The notes under the pieces were generated by a model. That model was given only the letters and a program-made list of their open reading frames with translations, ran no database searches and had not been told where the DNA came from. Positions 54,706-62,888 of a stretch of DNA of 64,000 nt are shown here, piece after piece. Made by a program: the position numbers and the translations under genes. The stretch lies in the NCBI RefSeq assembly GCF_009707955.1, contig NZ_WMDQ01000003.1, positions 372,001 to 436,000 of the forward strand, in the 5' to 3' direction. This stretch comes from Flavobacterium sp. LC2016-13 (GTDB taxonomy: Bacteria; Bacteroidota; Bacteroidia; Flavobacteriales; Flavobacteriaceae). The stretch's first letter is position 1, and every line of letters begins with the position of its first letter.

Positions 54706-56145
54706 TTAATTTTTAGTTTGTTCTACTTTTTTTCCATTGATATAGGTATTGATAAAATTGATATTTTTTACATTTTTTAAGGAATAGATCGAGTCTACTT
54801 TCTGAATTACTACGTTCCTAAGTGTTATATTTTCCACTGGAGATTCTGCATAACCGTCTGCTAAAACGCCATATTTTCCGCCGTTTTTAACCTTAATGTT
54901 TTCAAGGGTGATATTTCGAACTACCGGAATAAAATTTCCTGTCTGGCTGCCGTAAACATTATAAGTCATCGTTGCTCTTAAAACACATTCTTTAACGGTA
55001 CCTACTTCAATATTTCTAACAAAAATATCTTCGATAACGCCTCCTCTTTTTGAATTTGTTTTAATGCGGATTGCTCTGTCTAAGTTTGGACTGTCCATTA
55101 GACAATTCTCTACAAAAACATTGTTAACCCCTGCCGAAATTTCGCTTCCAATAACAACACCGCCGTGACCGTCGATCATTTTGCAATTTTGAACAATGAT
55201 ATTTTTACTTGGTATTGCAACTCTTCGTCCATCGGCATCTCTTCCGGCTTTTATCGCGATACAATCATCACCAGTATTAAAAGTGCAGTTTTTGATAATG
55301 ATGTTCTGAGAATATTCAGGATCACAACCGTCATTATTAGGACCGTGACTGTTTACGGTTACGCCATCAATGATAATATTATTTGATTTTAAAGGATGTA
55401 AAATCCAGAATGGAGCATTTATTACGGTAACATCTTTTATTAAAACGGTATTACATTCAAAAAACTCGATGAAACTTGGGCGTAAATAACGTCCTTCGCC
55501 GAATATTCTTTCTGCAACCGGAACATTTTTTTCAGCCATGTCGACTAAGACTTCACGATTTGTTGGATCATTTTGTGACGGAATTCCTTTTTGCCAGCCA
55601 TAACTTTTACCACCAGACCAAACCCACCAGTTGGTGCTGTCTGCCTGACCGTTTAAAGTTCCTTTTCCTGTTACGGCAACATTGGTTTTGTTTTTGGCAT
55701 ATATAAGAGGAGAATAATTCATTACTTCTGTGCCTTCCCAAGATGTATGAACAATAGGATAATCTTTAGGATTTATACTGAAAAGAATTTCTGCATGATC
55801 TTCCAAATGCAAATTCACATTACTTTCAAGATGTATGGCTCCGGTTAAGTATTTTCCATTGGGAACAATTACTTTACCTCCGCCATTTTCAGCACAAGCT
55901 TTAATTGCTTTCTCAAAAGCTGCTGTATTTAAGGTTTTACCATCTGCTACAGCACCAAAATCATTGATATTATAAGTCTTATCTGAAAAATGTGTTTGCG
56001 GAATCGTTTTAACGATTAATTCCATTTTTTTCCACGGATCAGTCTCTGAAACAGAAGAAACTGGCTTTCCGCATGACAAAACAAACAAGATGATTACACA
56101 AAAAAATGTAACTGATCTAAACGTTATAAACTTATTTGTAATCAT
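54706..56145 (-). CDS. Glycoside hydrolase family 28 polygalacturonase (lipoprotein)
   Basis: A 479-residue surface or periplasmic lipoprotein (lipobox in FVLSCGKP). All GH28 motifs are canonical: NNDGCDPEYS, NTGDDCIAIKAGRD, DGHGGVVIGSEIS (GHG) and RAIRIKTN (RIK). It is the most standard of the three GH28 proteins in the window. It heads the PUL B operon (GH28-susC-susD-esterase and on), so its promoter, with a LacI-type operator, probably controls the whole set. Confidence 0.94.
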   Translation of the reverse strand: MITNKFITFRSVTFFCVIILFVLSCGKPVSSVSETDPWKKMELIVKTIPQTHFSDKTYNINDFGAVADGKTLNTAAFEKAIKACAENGGGKVIVPNGKYLTGAIHLESNVNLHLEDHAEILFSINPKDYPIVHTSWEGTEVMNYSPLIYAKNKTNVAVTGKGTLNGQADSTNWWVWSGGKSYGWQKGIPSQNDPTNREVLVDMAEKNVPVAERIFGEGRYLRPSFIEFFECNTVLIKDVTVINAPFWILHPLKSNNIIIDGVTVNSHGPNNDGCDPEYSQNIIIKNCTFNTGDDCIAIKAGRDADGRRVAIPSKNIIVQNCKMIDGHGGVVIGSEISAGVNNVFVENCLMDSPNLDRAIRIKTNSKRGGVIEDIFVRNIEVGTVKECVLRATMTYNVYGSQTGNFIPVVRNITLENIKVKNGGKYGVLADGYAESPVENITLRNVVIQKVDSIYSLKNVKNINFINTYINGKKVEQTKN

Positions 56146-56190
56146 TTACGTAGTAATTTATTTATCTTTTTAATAAAAAGCCAACAATTA

Positions 56191-56204
56191 TGTAATCGAT
56201 TACA
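56191..56204. promoter_or_regulatory. LacI-type operator, perfect palindrome
   Basis: TGTAATCGATTACA, a perfect 14-bp palindrome with central CG, typical for LacI-family repressors. It lies 46 bp before the GH28 start and downstream of the -7 box at 56233-56240, where a bound repressor would block transcription. Confidence 0.65.
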
Positions 56205-56232
56205 CGAAAATATAAAATTACATCGTATGAAC

Positions 56233-56240
56233 CAAATTTA
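56233..56240 (-). promoter_or_regulatory. -7 box of the PUL B GH28-susCD promoter
   Basis: Minus strand TAAATTTG matches TAnnTTTG; the surrounding 18 bp are identical to the PUL A susC promoter. Confidence 0.55.
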
Positions 56241-56354
56241 TTTAGAAAAAATTTATATATTTAATTTTTATTACTAATTTTATTTACATTTTGTGTAAAA
56301 AAACACATAATTTATTATCATTGTATAACTGAAAACGTTTTAGTTGTGAATTAT

Positions 56355-56368
56355 GGTAATCGATAACA
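56355..56368. promoter_or_regulatory. Second LacI-type operator, imperfect
   Basis: GGTAATCGATAACA shares 12 of 14 bases with the palindrome at 56191. It lies 66 bp before the lacI start, so it could mediate autoregulation and, with the first site 164 bp away, DNA looping. Confidence 0.55.
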
Positions 56369-56396
56369 ATGTATATCAGATTATATAAAAAAAATG

Positions 56397-56404
56397 TATT
56401 TTTG
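56397..56404 (+). promoter_or_regulatory. -7 box of the lacI promoter
   Basis: TATTTTTG, a perfect TAnnTTTG match, 29 bp before the lacI start codon. Confidence 0.5.
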
Positions 56405-56433
56405 TCTATAAATAAATCAAAAACTATTTTTGA

Positions 56434-57462
56434 ATGAGCGAAAAAATAACCATCTACGATATTGCAAAAAAATTGAATATCACTGCAGCGACGGTTTCCA
56501 GAGCGTTAAATAACAACCCTAAGATAAAAGAGAGCACACGTGAATTAGTTATAAAAACTGCAGCTTCAATGAACTACAAGCAAAACAAACTTGCTTTAGC
56601 ATTAAAAAGCGGTCGTAGTAATAATATTGGTGTTATTGTTCCTCGTATAGATAGTAACTTTTTTGCCTCTGTAATCCGAGGAATTGAAGAAGAACTACAA
56701 CCTCATGGTTATCAGGTTATTATTTGCCAGACTCACGAGGATTTAAAAAGAGAAAACGAAAATCTTTATACTTTAATTGATGCCCAAGTTGATGGAATTT
56801 TAATGTCGGTAACAGCCGTTACTGATGAAAATGACGGGGCTTTTCATAATGTTTTACAGAAAAATGTTCCGCTTATCTTTTTCGATAGAAGCAAACATAT
56901 TGACGGAGTAAGTTCTGTAACGATAAATGACTTTAAAGGTGGTTATGAAACTACAAAACACTTAATTAATGAAGGCTGCACAGCTATTGCGCATTTATCA
57001 GGGGATCAATCTCTTGAGATCTTCAAAAACAGGTTTTTAGGTTATAAACAAGCGATATTAGACAGCGGATTAACTTTTAAAGAGGAATATGTAATACGTT
57101 CTAAAAGTAGTGTTGAAGCTGGAAAAGAAGCTGTTGATATATTATTACAATTAGAAATTCCGCCAGACGCCATATTTTCTTCGAGTGATTTTGCTGCCTT
57201 AGGAGCCATTCAGGAATTAAAAGAAAGAAATATCAGTATACCAAAAGACTTTTGTGTGGCTGGTTTTAGTAACGAGCCTTTTACTAAATTCATGGAATTA
57301 TCGATAACTTCTGTAGATCAGTCTCCGCTTGAAATGGGAAAAATGTCTGCACGTGTTTTCTTAGAACAAGTCGATAAAACCGATACTATTAAAATAGAAA
57401 AAAAGGTAGTGCTTGCCCCGGAATTACACATCCGTAAATCATCGTCAAGAACAGCTATTTAA
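56434..57462 (+). CDS. LacI-family transcriptional regulator
   Basis: A 342-residue regulator. N-terminal helix-turn-helix ITIYDIAKKLNITAATVSRALN with the hinge SMNYKQNKLALALKSGRSNN, followed by a periplasmic-binding-protein-like effector domain (IGVIVPRIDSNFFASVIRGI, DGILMSVTAVT, VPLIFFDRSKH, PDAIFSSSDFAALGAI, ITSVDQSPLEMGKM). It is divergent from the PUL B GH28 gene and faces the galacturonate genes, so it likely represses both or one in the absence of galacturonate or a related sugar acid. The effector is inferred. Confidence 0.94.
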   Translation: MSEKITIYDIAKKLNITAATVSRALNNNPKIKESTRELVIKTAASMNYKQNKLALALKSGRSNNIGVIVPRIDSNFFASVIRGIEEELQPHGYQVIICQTHEDLKRENENLYTLIDAQVDGILMSVTAVTDENDGAFHNVLQKNVPLIFFDRSKHIDGVSSVTINDFKGGYETTKHLINEGCTAIAHLSGDQSLEIFKNRFLGYKQAILDSGLTFKEEYVIRSKSSVEAGKEAVDILLQLEIPPDAIFSSSDFAALGAIQELKERNISIPKDFCVAGFSNEPFTKFMELSITSVDQSPLEMGKMSARVFLEQVDKTDTIKIEKKVVLAPELHIRKSSSRTAI

Positions 57463-57471
57463 TTTTTTTTC

Positions 57472-57612
57472 CACCATATAAGTTATATAAGTTCATTTTA
57501 ATTACTACGTATAATAAAAAAGGCAGCTCTTGAAAGAGCTGCCTTTTGATTTTAAGCTAAACACATTACAATATGCGCAATGCTAAAATGAACTTATATA
57601 ACTTATATGGTG
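57472..57612. repeat. 29-bp perfect inverted repeat around a terminator
   Basis: Arms 57472-57500 and 57584-57612 are perfectly complementary over 29 bp (core ATAAGTTATATAAGTTCA). Between them sits the terminator at 57517-57547. The whole element spans the convergent gap between lacI and uxaA. Confidence 0.85.
57517..57547. terminator. Bidirectional terminator of lacI and uxaA
   Basis: Stem GGCAGCTCT / AGAGCTGCC with a 4-nt TGAA loop, A-run before and T-run after, serving both convergent genes. Confidence 0.88.
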
Positions 57613-57621
57613 AAACTTCTT

Positions 57622-59238
57622 TTACAAGGAAACTCCTCTTTTCCAAGGAATAAAATCGTTTTGATTTAAAATTGCAGCTTTGGTTTTAATCGTTCCGCTG
57701 GCAACATCAATAATAAATTCAAGCATTTCATCTGCCATTTCATCAATCGATTTTTCTCCGGTGATAATTCCTCCGGTATCAATATCGATAATATCAGACA
57801 TCTTTTTCGCTAATTCTGTATTAGATGAAATCTTAACAACCGGCGCAATTGGGTTTCCTGTAGGAGTTCCTAATCCTGTTGTAAACAAAACCATATTCGC
57901 TCCTGAACCAACCATTGCAGTTGTACATTCTACGTCATTTCCGGGCGTACATAACAATGTAAAGCCTGGTTCATTAATATATTCTCCATAATCGAAAACA
58001 CCTGTAATTGGTGAAGTCCCTCCTTTTTTAGCAGCACCAGCAGATTTCATTGCATCTGTAATCAAACCGTCTTTAATGTTTCCCGGAGATGGATTCATGT
58101 CAAATCCTGAACCTGCATCTACAACTGTTTTTTCGTACCATTGCATTAAGTCTAAGAAACGTTTTCCATCCTTATCATCTACACAACGGTTTACTAATTC
58201 CTGCTCTACTCCACATAATTCAGGAAATTCAGAAAGAATTGTAGTTCCTCCTAAAGCAACTAAATGATCCGATAATACTCCCAATGTTGGGTTAGCAGAA
58301 ATTCCTGAGAATCCGTCAGAACCACCACATTCCAATCCAATTCTTAATTTAGATAATGGTGCAGGAGTTCTTTTTATATCGTTTGCTACTTTAATAGCTT
58401 CAAAAGTATCTTTTACAACACTGCTCAACATGGTTTCAATAGTACCAATTTGCTGTTGATCGTAAATTAAAACCGGTTTTTTACTTCCAGGATTAATAGC
58501 TTCCAAAGCATCTTTAAAGATTTGAATTTGAAGATTCTGACATCCTAAACTCAAAACTGTAGCTCCGGCAACGTTAGGATTGTTTACATATCCGGCCAAT
58601 AATTTAGCCAAACTGTGCGAATCCTGACGAATTCCACCACAACCACCTTGGTGCGTAATGAATTTCACTTCGATATTATTGAATAAATTAGCATCGTTAG
58701 AAGCCGCTTCATTACCAGTACCGCCAGTTTCTGTTTTCACTAAAGAACGAAGCAATAACTGATAATCGTTTTCTTTAGGTTTCATTAATTCTTTCTCGAA
58801 AATATCTTTTAAGATTTCGATATTTCTGTTTTCACAAAAAACTAACGGAAAAAACAACCAAACATTCTCAGTTCCAACTTGTCCGTCTTCTCTGTGATAG
58901 CCCTGCCACGTTCTGTCTTTCCATTTGTCAATATTTGGAGCATTCCAGCCAATAGTTTCCGTTTTACCGGTTACTTTATCACTTTCATGTTTTACATTTT
59001 CTGTAGAAAGCAAACCTCCTTTTTCAATTCTGGCACTTGCTTTTCCTACCAAAACGCCATACATAATAATACGCTCACCTACCTCGAAAGTATGCATCGC
59101 GATTTTATGTTTCATTTTCACATCTGTTAAGATTGTGATATCTTGTCCTTCAAAGTTGATTACCTCACCAGCAACCAGATTCACTAATGCAACTGCTACA
59201 TTATCTGAAGGGTTTACTTTTATTAATTTCTTTTGCAT
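57622..59238 (-). CDS. uxaA: Altronate dehydratase
   Basis: A 538-residue cytoplasmic enzyme: D-altronate to 2-keto-3-deoxygluconate plus water, step three of galacturonate breakdown. An N-terminal SAF-type domain (about 1-100, KVNPSDNVAVALVNLVAGEV) is followed by the UxaA core: YHREDGQVGTENVWLFFPLV, FITHQGGCGGIRQDS, GLECGGSDGFSGISANPTLG, TPGNDVECTTAMVGSGANMV and GLGTPTGNPIAPVVKIS. Conserved Cys residues probably bind the metal centre. Length is close to the family. Last gene of the minus-strand catabolic set. Confidence 0.95.
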   Translation of the reverse strand: MQKKLIKVNPSDNVAVALVNLVAGEVINFEGQDITILTDVKMKHKIAMHTFEVGERIIMYGVLVGKASARIEKGGLLSTENVKHESDKVTGKTETIGWNAPNIDKWKDRTWQGYHREDGQVGTENVWLFFPLVFCENRNIEILKDIFEKELMKPKENDYQLLLRSLVKTETGGTGNEAASNDANLFNNIEVKFITHQGGCGGIRQDSHSLAKLLAGYVNNPNVAGATVLSLGCQNLQIQIFKDALEAINPGSKKPVLIYDQQQIGTIETMLSSVVKDTFEAIKVANDIKRTPAPLSKLRIGLECGGSDGFSGISANPTLGVLSDHLVALGGTTILSEFPELCGVEQELVNRCVDDKDGKRFLDLMQWYEKTVVDAGSGFDMNPSPGNIKDGLITDAMKSAGAAKKGGTSPITGVFDYGEYINEPGFTLLCTPGNDVECTTAMVGSGANMVLFTTGLGTPTGNPIAPVVKISSNTELAKKMSDIIDIDTGGIITGEKSIDEMADEMLEFIIDVASGTIKTKAAILNQNDFIPWKRGVSL

Positions 59239-59260
59239 GATTGTTATTTTTAAGTTGCTA

Positions 59261-59325
59261 AGTTACTAAGATGCTAAGCTACTAAGATGCGTCCAAAAAC
59301 TTAGAAACTTAGCATCTTAGAAACT
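59261..59325. repeat. Inverted repeat AGTTACTAAGATGCTAAG in the uxaA-uxaB gap
   Basis: Arms 59261-59278 and 59308-59325 match at 17 of 18 positions and enclose a further CTAAGATGC copy. A hairpin-forming noncoding repeat between two genes of one operon. Confidence 0.7.
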
Positions 59326-59332
59326 ATTCCAA

Positions 59333-60775
59333 TTAATATTGTTTGCTGAAATTAGCAAAACCTTTTTCTATTCCGTTCGCTTCAATTTCATTTAAAGCTA
59401 CTACTAAAGCTTCAGATAAACCTTTAATTTTAGTTAAATCTTCTCCCCAGAATTCAGTGTTAGCTAATATCTTAGCTACAACTAAATCTGCAGATCCTAA
59501 TTGCCAGGCGTTTTTAAATGCTTCAACTATCTCTGGAGAATCTTTTACAGGTAATGCTTCGTTATTCCAGGTTCCTTTGTAGAATTGAATTAAACTCGCT
59601 AATGAAAAAGTCAAATTAACTGGCAATTTTTTCTTTGTATTATAATATCCTAATAAACTAGGTAAAACTCTTACTTTGAATTTTGAGATAGAATTTAATG
59701 CAATATCAGCAAGTGCATGTTTGATAAATGGATTTTTAAATCGGTCCATTACCTCTTCAGAATAGGCCGTAATTTCATTTTTGTCCATATCCAGCGTTTC
59801 ACTAATTTCACTAATAACGCTGTTTACAAATTTTCCTGTAAAATCTCCGTCAACAGTTTCCATTACTAATTTGTTACCATATAAAAGTGAAAAAGGAACC
59901 ATTGCCGTGTGTGCACCGTTTAAAATACGAACCTTAATCATTTTAAAAGGACGTATATCATCAACGATTTTTACATTCAAATCTGTTTTATGAAAAGGTA
60001 ATTTTGCTTTTAAAGCATCGCCACCTTCAATAGCCCAAAGAAAGAAAGGTTCTGCAGCAACAATTAAATTGTCCTGATAATCTAATTTATTATTGTATTC
60101 TTCAATTTCAGCTCTTGGATATCCAGGAACAATTCTGTCAACCAAAGTACTGTGATACGTACAAGCATCTGATACCCAAGTTTTAAATGCATCCTCTAAC
60201 TTCCATGTATCGCAATATTGTAAAATATATTTTTTCAGCGTCTCTGAGTTATAATCAATCAATTCACAAGGAATGATTGTTACTGCTTTAGAAGCATCTC
60301 CGTTGAAATGTTTGAATCTTTCATATAATAAAACCGTCAGCTTAGCAGGAAATGAAACTGGAGGCTGCATATCCGGAGTATCACTTTCAATGAATTCAAT
60401 TCCAGCTTCAGTTGTATTTGAAACAATAAATTGAAGTTCTTCTTCTTTGGCTAAAGCTAAATACGCTGCAAATTCAGTATATGGATTTATAGCTTTTACA
60501 ATATTAGTGATTAACTCAATATCTTGTATTTTTTCGCCTTTTTTAATTCCGTTCATAAATAAGGTATAAAGACCGTCCTGATCATTAATCATATTTACCA
60601 TACCGTCTTTCAAAGGCTGAACTATTGCAATACCGGCATTAAAATCGACTTCTTTATTTAGTTTGTGAAAAGCATAATCAACAAAAGCTCTTAAAAAATT
60701 ACCTTCTCCAAACTGAACTACTTTAATTGGCTGTAACTTTTCTAATCCTGTATTTATTCTATTTAATTTTTTCAT
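59333..60775 (-). CDS. uxaB: Tagaturonate reductase (altronate oxidoreductase)
   Basis: 480 residues from the ATG at 60775; the open frame extends to 60862 but adds an unlikely leader. NAD-dependent reduction of D-tagaturonate to D-altronate, step two of the pathway. Mannitol-dehydrogenase-family marks: VVQFGEGNFLRAFVDYAFHK (nucleotide binding), KVRILNGAHTAMVPFSLLYG (catalytic Lys/Asn/His region) and FKNPFIKHALADIALNSISK. Cytoplasmic. Between uxaA and eda. Confidence 0.93.
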   Translation of the reverse strand: MKKLNRINTGLEKLQPIKVVQFGEGNFLRAFVDYAFHKLNKEVDFNAGIAIVQPLKDGMVNMINDQDGLYTLFMNGIKKGEKIQDIELITNIVKAINPYTEFAAYLALAKEEELQFIVSNTTEAGIEFIESDTPDMQPPVSFPAKLTVLLYERFKHFNGDASKAVTIIPCELIDYNSETLKKYILQYCDTWKLEDAFKTWVSDACTYHSTLVDRIVPGYPRAEIEEYNNKLDYQDNLIVAAEPFFLWAIEGGDALKAKLPFHKTDLNVKIVDDIRPFKMIKVRILNGAHTAMVPFSLLYGNKLVMETVDGDFTGKFVNSVISEISETLDMDKNEITAYSEEVMDRFKNPFIKHALADIALNSISKFKVRVLPSLLGYYNTKKKLPVNLTFSLASLIQFYKGTWNNEALPVKDSPEIVEAFKNAWQLGSADLVVAKILANTEFWGEDLTKIKGLSEALVVALNEIEANGIEKGFANFSKQY

Positions 60776-60857
60776 TTTAAAATTCATTAAAGTGTTATAA
60801 ATAACCACATTAAATACCTTATTATTTCCATAGAAGTCTTTTTTAAAATGTAAAAGA

Positions 60858-60930
60858 AACATTACACCTGTAAGAGTAAAATAAAACTTGCTGTGAGGAG
60901 TGACAAACTTTATTTAGCAAGCGTAATGTT
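60858..60930. repeat. Nested inverted repeat upstream of uxaB
   Basis: Outer arms AACATTAC (60858-60865) and GTAATGTT (60923-60930), inner arms CTTGCT (60887-60892) and AGCAAG (60916-60921). It could fold in the uxaB leader. Arm spacing is asymmetric, so significance is doubtful. Confidence 0.35.
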
Positions 60931-60995
60931 CAATTACAAAACGTTAAAAAACTAAAAAAAACTGCATTCAAATAAGGAATCGGTATGATTACTCC

Positions 60996-61667
60996 CTATT
61001 TATTTTTAATATTTTTGATGATATCCAGAACCTGACTCACTTTCGTTTTTAGTCCTTCATAATCATTATTGTCTAATATATCTTTCGAAATCAATTGCGA
61101 ACCAAGTCCAACACAAGTTGCACCTGCGTTTAACCATGAAGACAAGCTTTCAACTGTTGGATAAACTCCTCCTGTTGGCATAATACTTGTCCACGGGCAA
61201 GGTCCTTTTATTGCTTTAATAAATTCCGGGCCGTAAATATCCGCAGGGAATAATTTCACGATTTCGCAACCTAATTCTTCAGCTCTTGCAATCTCTGTAA
61301 GTGTTCCGCAACCTGGTGACCATAATACCTTACGGCGGTTACAGGCAATTGCAATATCTTCTCTAAAAACTGGCGTTACAATAAAGTTAGCGCCCAAACT
61401 CATGTATAATGAAGCTGCTGCTGCATCTGTAACAGACCCAACGCCCAAGATCATTCCCGGTAATTCTGCCAATGCATATTTGTTCAAAGCTCCAAATACT
61501 TCATGAGCAAAATCGCCTCTGCTGGTAAATTCCATTAATCTGGCACCACCGTCATAACAGGCTTTTAGTACTTTTTTGCTGATCTCAATATCCGAATGAA
61601 AAAAGAGCGGAACCATTCCGTTTTCTTTCATTTGCTGAGCTACTTCAATTCTTGAATATTTCGCCAT
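60996..61667 (-). CDS. eda: KDPG/KHG aldolase
   Basis: A 223-residue cytoplasmic aldolase that splits 2-keto-3-deoxy-6-phosphogluconate into pyruvate and glyceraldehyde-3-phosphate. Motifs: GARLMEFTSRGDFA, GVGSVTDAAAA, FIVTPVF, WSPGCGTLTEI, VKLFPADIYGPEFIKAIKGP (Schiff-base Lys in VKLFPA) and SIMPTGGV. Length normal. It is 10 bp after kdgK, clearly the same operon, and is the last step of the pathway. Confidence 0.95.
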   Translation of the reverse strand: MAKYSRIEVAQQMKENGMVPLFFHSDIEISKKVLKACYDGGARLMEFTSRGDFAHEVFGALNKYALAELPGMILGVGSVTDAAAASLYMSLGANFIVTPVFREDIAIACNRRKVLWSPGCGTLTEIARAEELGCEIVKLFPADIYGPEFIKAIKGPCPWTSIMPTGGVYPTVESLSSWLNAGATCVGLGSQLISKDILDNNDYEGLKTKVSQVLDIIKNIKNK

Positions 61668-61677
61668 TTCTAATTTA

Positions 61678-62700
61678 TTATCTTGAAACTAATCCGGCTG
61701 AATCACCGTCTAGCATATTTTCAACTTCTTTTAAGGTTACCAAATTATAATCGCCTGCAATTGTATGTTTTAAGCAACAAGCTGCTACTGCAAAATCTAA
61801 TGCTTTTTGATTATTATTTTGATATTCAAGCAATCCGTAAATCAATCCGCCCATAAAAGCGTCTCCACTTCCTACACGGTCTACAACCGGAGTTACTTCT
61901 TTTACGGCAGCCTGATAAATGGCTTTTCCGTCAAATAAAACACCGCCAATTCTTTGGTGAGAAGCACTTACAGAATAACGTAATGTTGTGGCTACTGTTT
62001 TTAAATTCGGAATTAATTCGAATAATTTCGTGTATAAAACTGGAAGCGATTTTTCATCCTGATAATTCGGATTTACTTTCGGAATTCCCAACATAAAATA
62101 AGCAGTATCAATATCTCCCAAAATAACATTGCTGTATTTTAGCATTTCGGGCATAACCTCACTTGGAGTTTTGCCATATTGCCAAAGTTTCGATCTGTAA
62201 TTTAAGTCGCATGAAATCGTAATTCCCAGTTTATGAGCCACTTTAATAGCTTCTAAACAAGCTTCGGCAGCACTTTCAGAAATTGCCGGAGTAATTCCAC
62301 TCCAGTGAAACCATTCTGCACCTTCCAAAACTTTTTCCCAATCAACCTGTCCTTTTTCGATAGTTGACATTGCGCTATGAGCACGGTCGTAAACTACATT
62401 GCTTCCGCGGGTTCCGGCACCTGTTTCAAGAAAATAGATTCCTAAACGCTCACCGCCGTAAACAATATTTTTGGACTCGACATTCATTTTTCTGATTTCT
62501 TTTAATGCAGAAAAACCAATTTCATTTTCAGGTAATCTGGTAACAAATTCAGCATTTACGCCATAATTTGCCAATGAAACACATACGTTAAATTCTCCAC
62601 CTCCATACGTAGCACCAAATGCCGTAGATTGCGAAAAACGTAAATGTCTTTCTGTCGATAAACGCAGCATAATTTCTCCAAATGCAACTACTCTACTCAT
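61678..62700 (-). CDS. kdgK: 2-keto-3-deoxygluconate kinase
   Basis: A 340-residue PfkB-family kinase that phosphorylates KDG to KDPG with ATP. N-terminal sugar-binding motif YGGGEFNVCVSLANYGV, and the C-terminal ATP/catalytic motif DRVGSGDAFMGGLIYG with the base Asp. SCDLNYRSKLW is also typical of KdgK. Cytoplasmic. Between uxaC (188-bp gap) and eda (10-bp gap). The gap before it holds AT-rich repeats (TTAAGAAATTAAG) but no gene. Confidence 0.93.
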   Translation of the reverse strand: MSRVVAFGEIMLRLSTERHLRFSQSTAFGATYGGGEFNVCVSLANYGVNAEFVTRLPENEIGFSALKEIRKMNVESKNIVYGGERLGIYFLETGAGTRGSNVVYDRAHSAMSTIEKGQVDWEKVLEGAEWFHWSGITPAISESAAEACLEAIKVAHKLGITISCDLNYRSKLWQYGKTPSEVMPEMLKYSNVILGDIDTAYFMLGIPKVNPNYQDEKSLPVLYTKLFELIPNLKTVATTLRYSVSASHQRIGGVLFDGKAIYQAAVKEVTPVVDRVGSGDAFMGGLIYGLLEYQNNNQKALDFAVAACCLKHTIAGDYNLVTLKEVENMLDGDSAGLVSR

Positions 62701-62888
62701 ATTATTTTATGTATTTACCCGTAAGATTTTCTTTTTTTACCATTAAGAAATTAAGAAAAATTAAGCTTAACGGAGTATTTTTTTTGCCACCGATTTTAAT
62801 GATTAAAAGATTCAAGTTTAAATGATAAAAATCTTTATTCTCGCCTCTTTCCTCTATCAATCTTTATTCTTTATTCTATACTCTTAAC

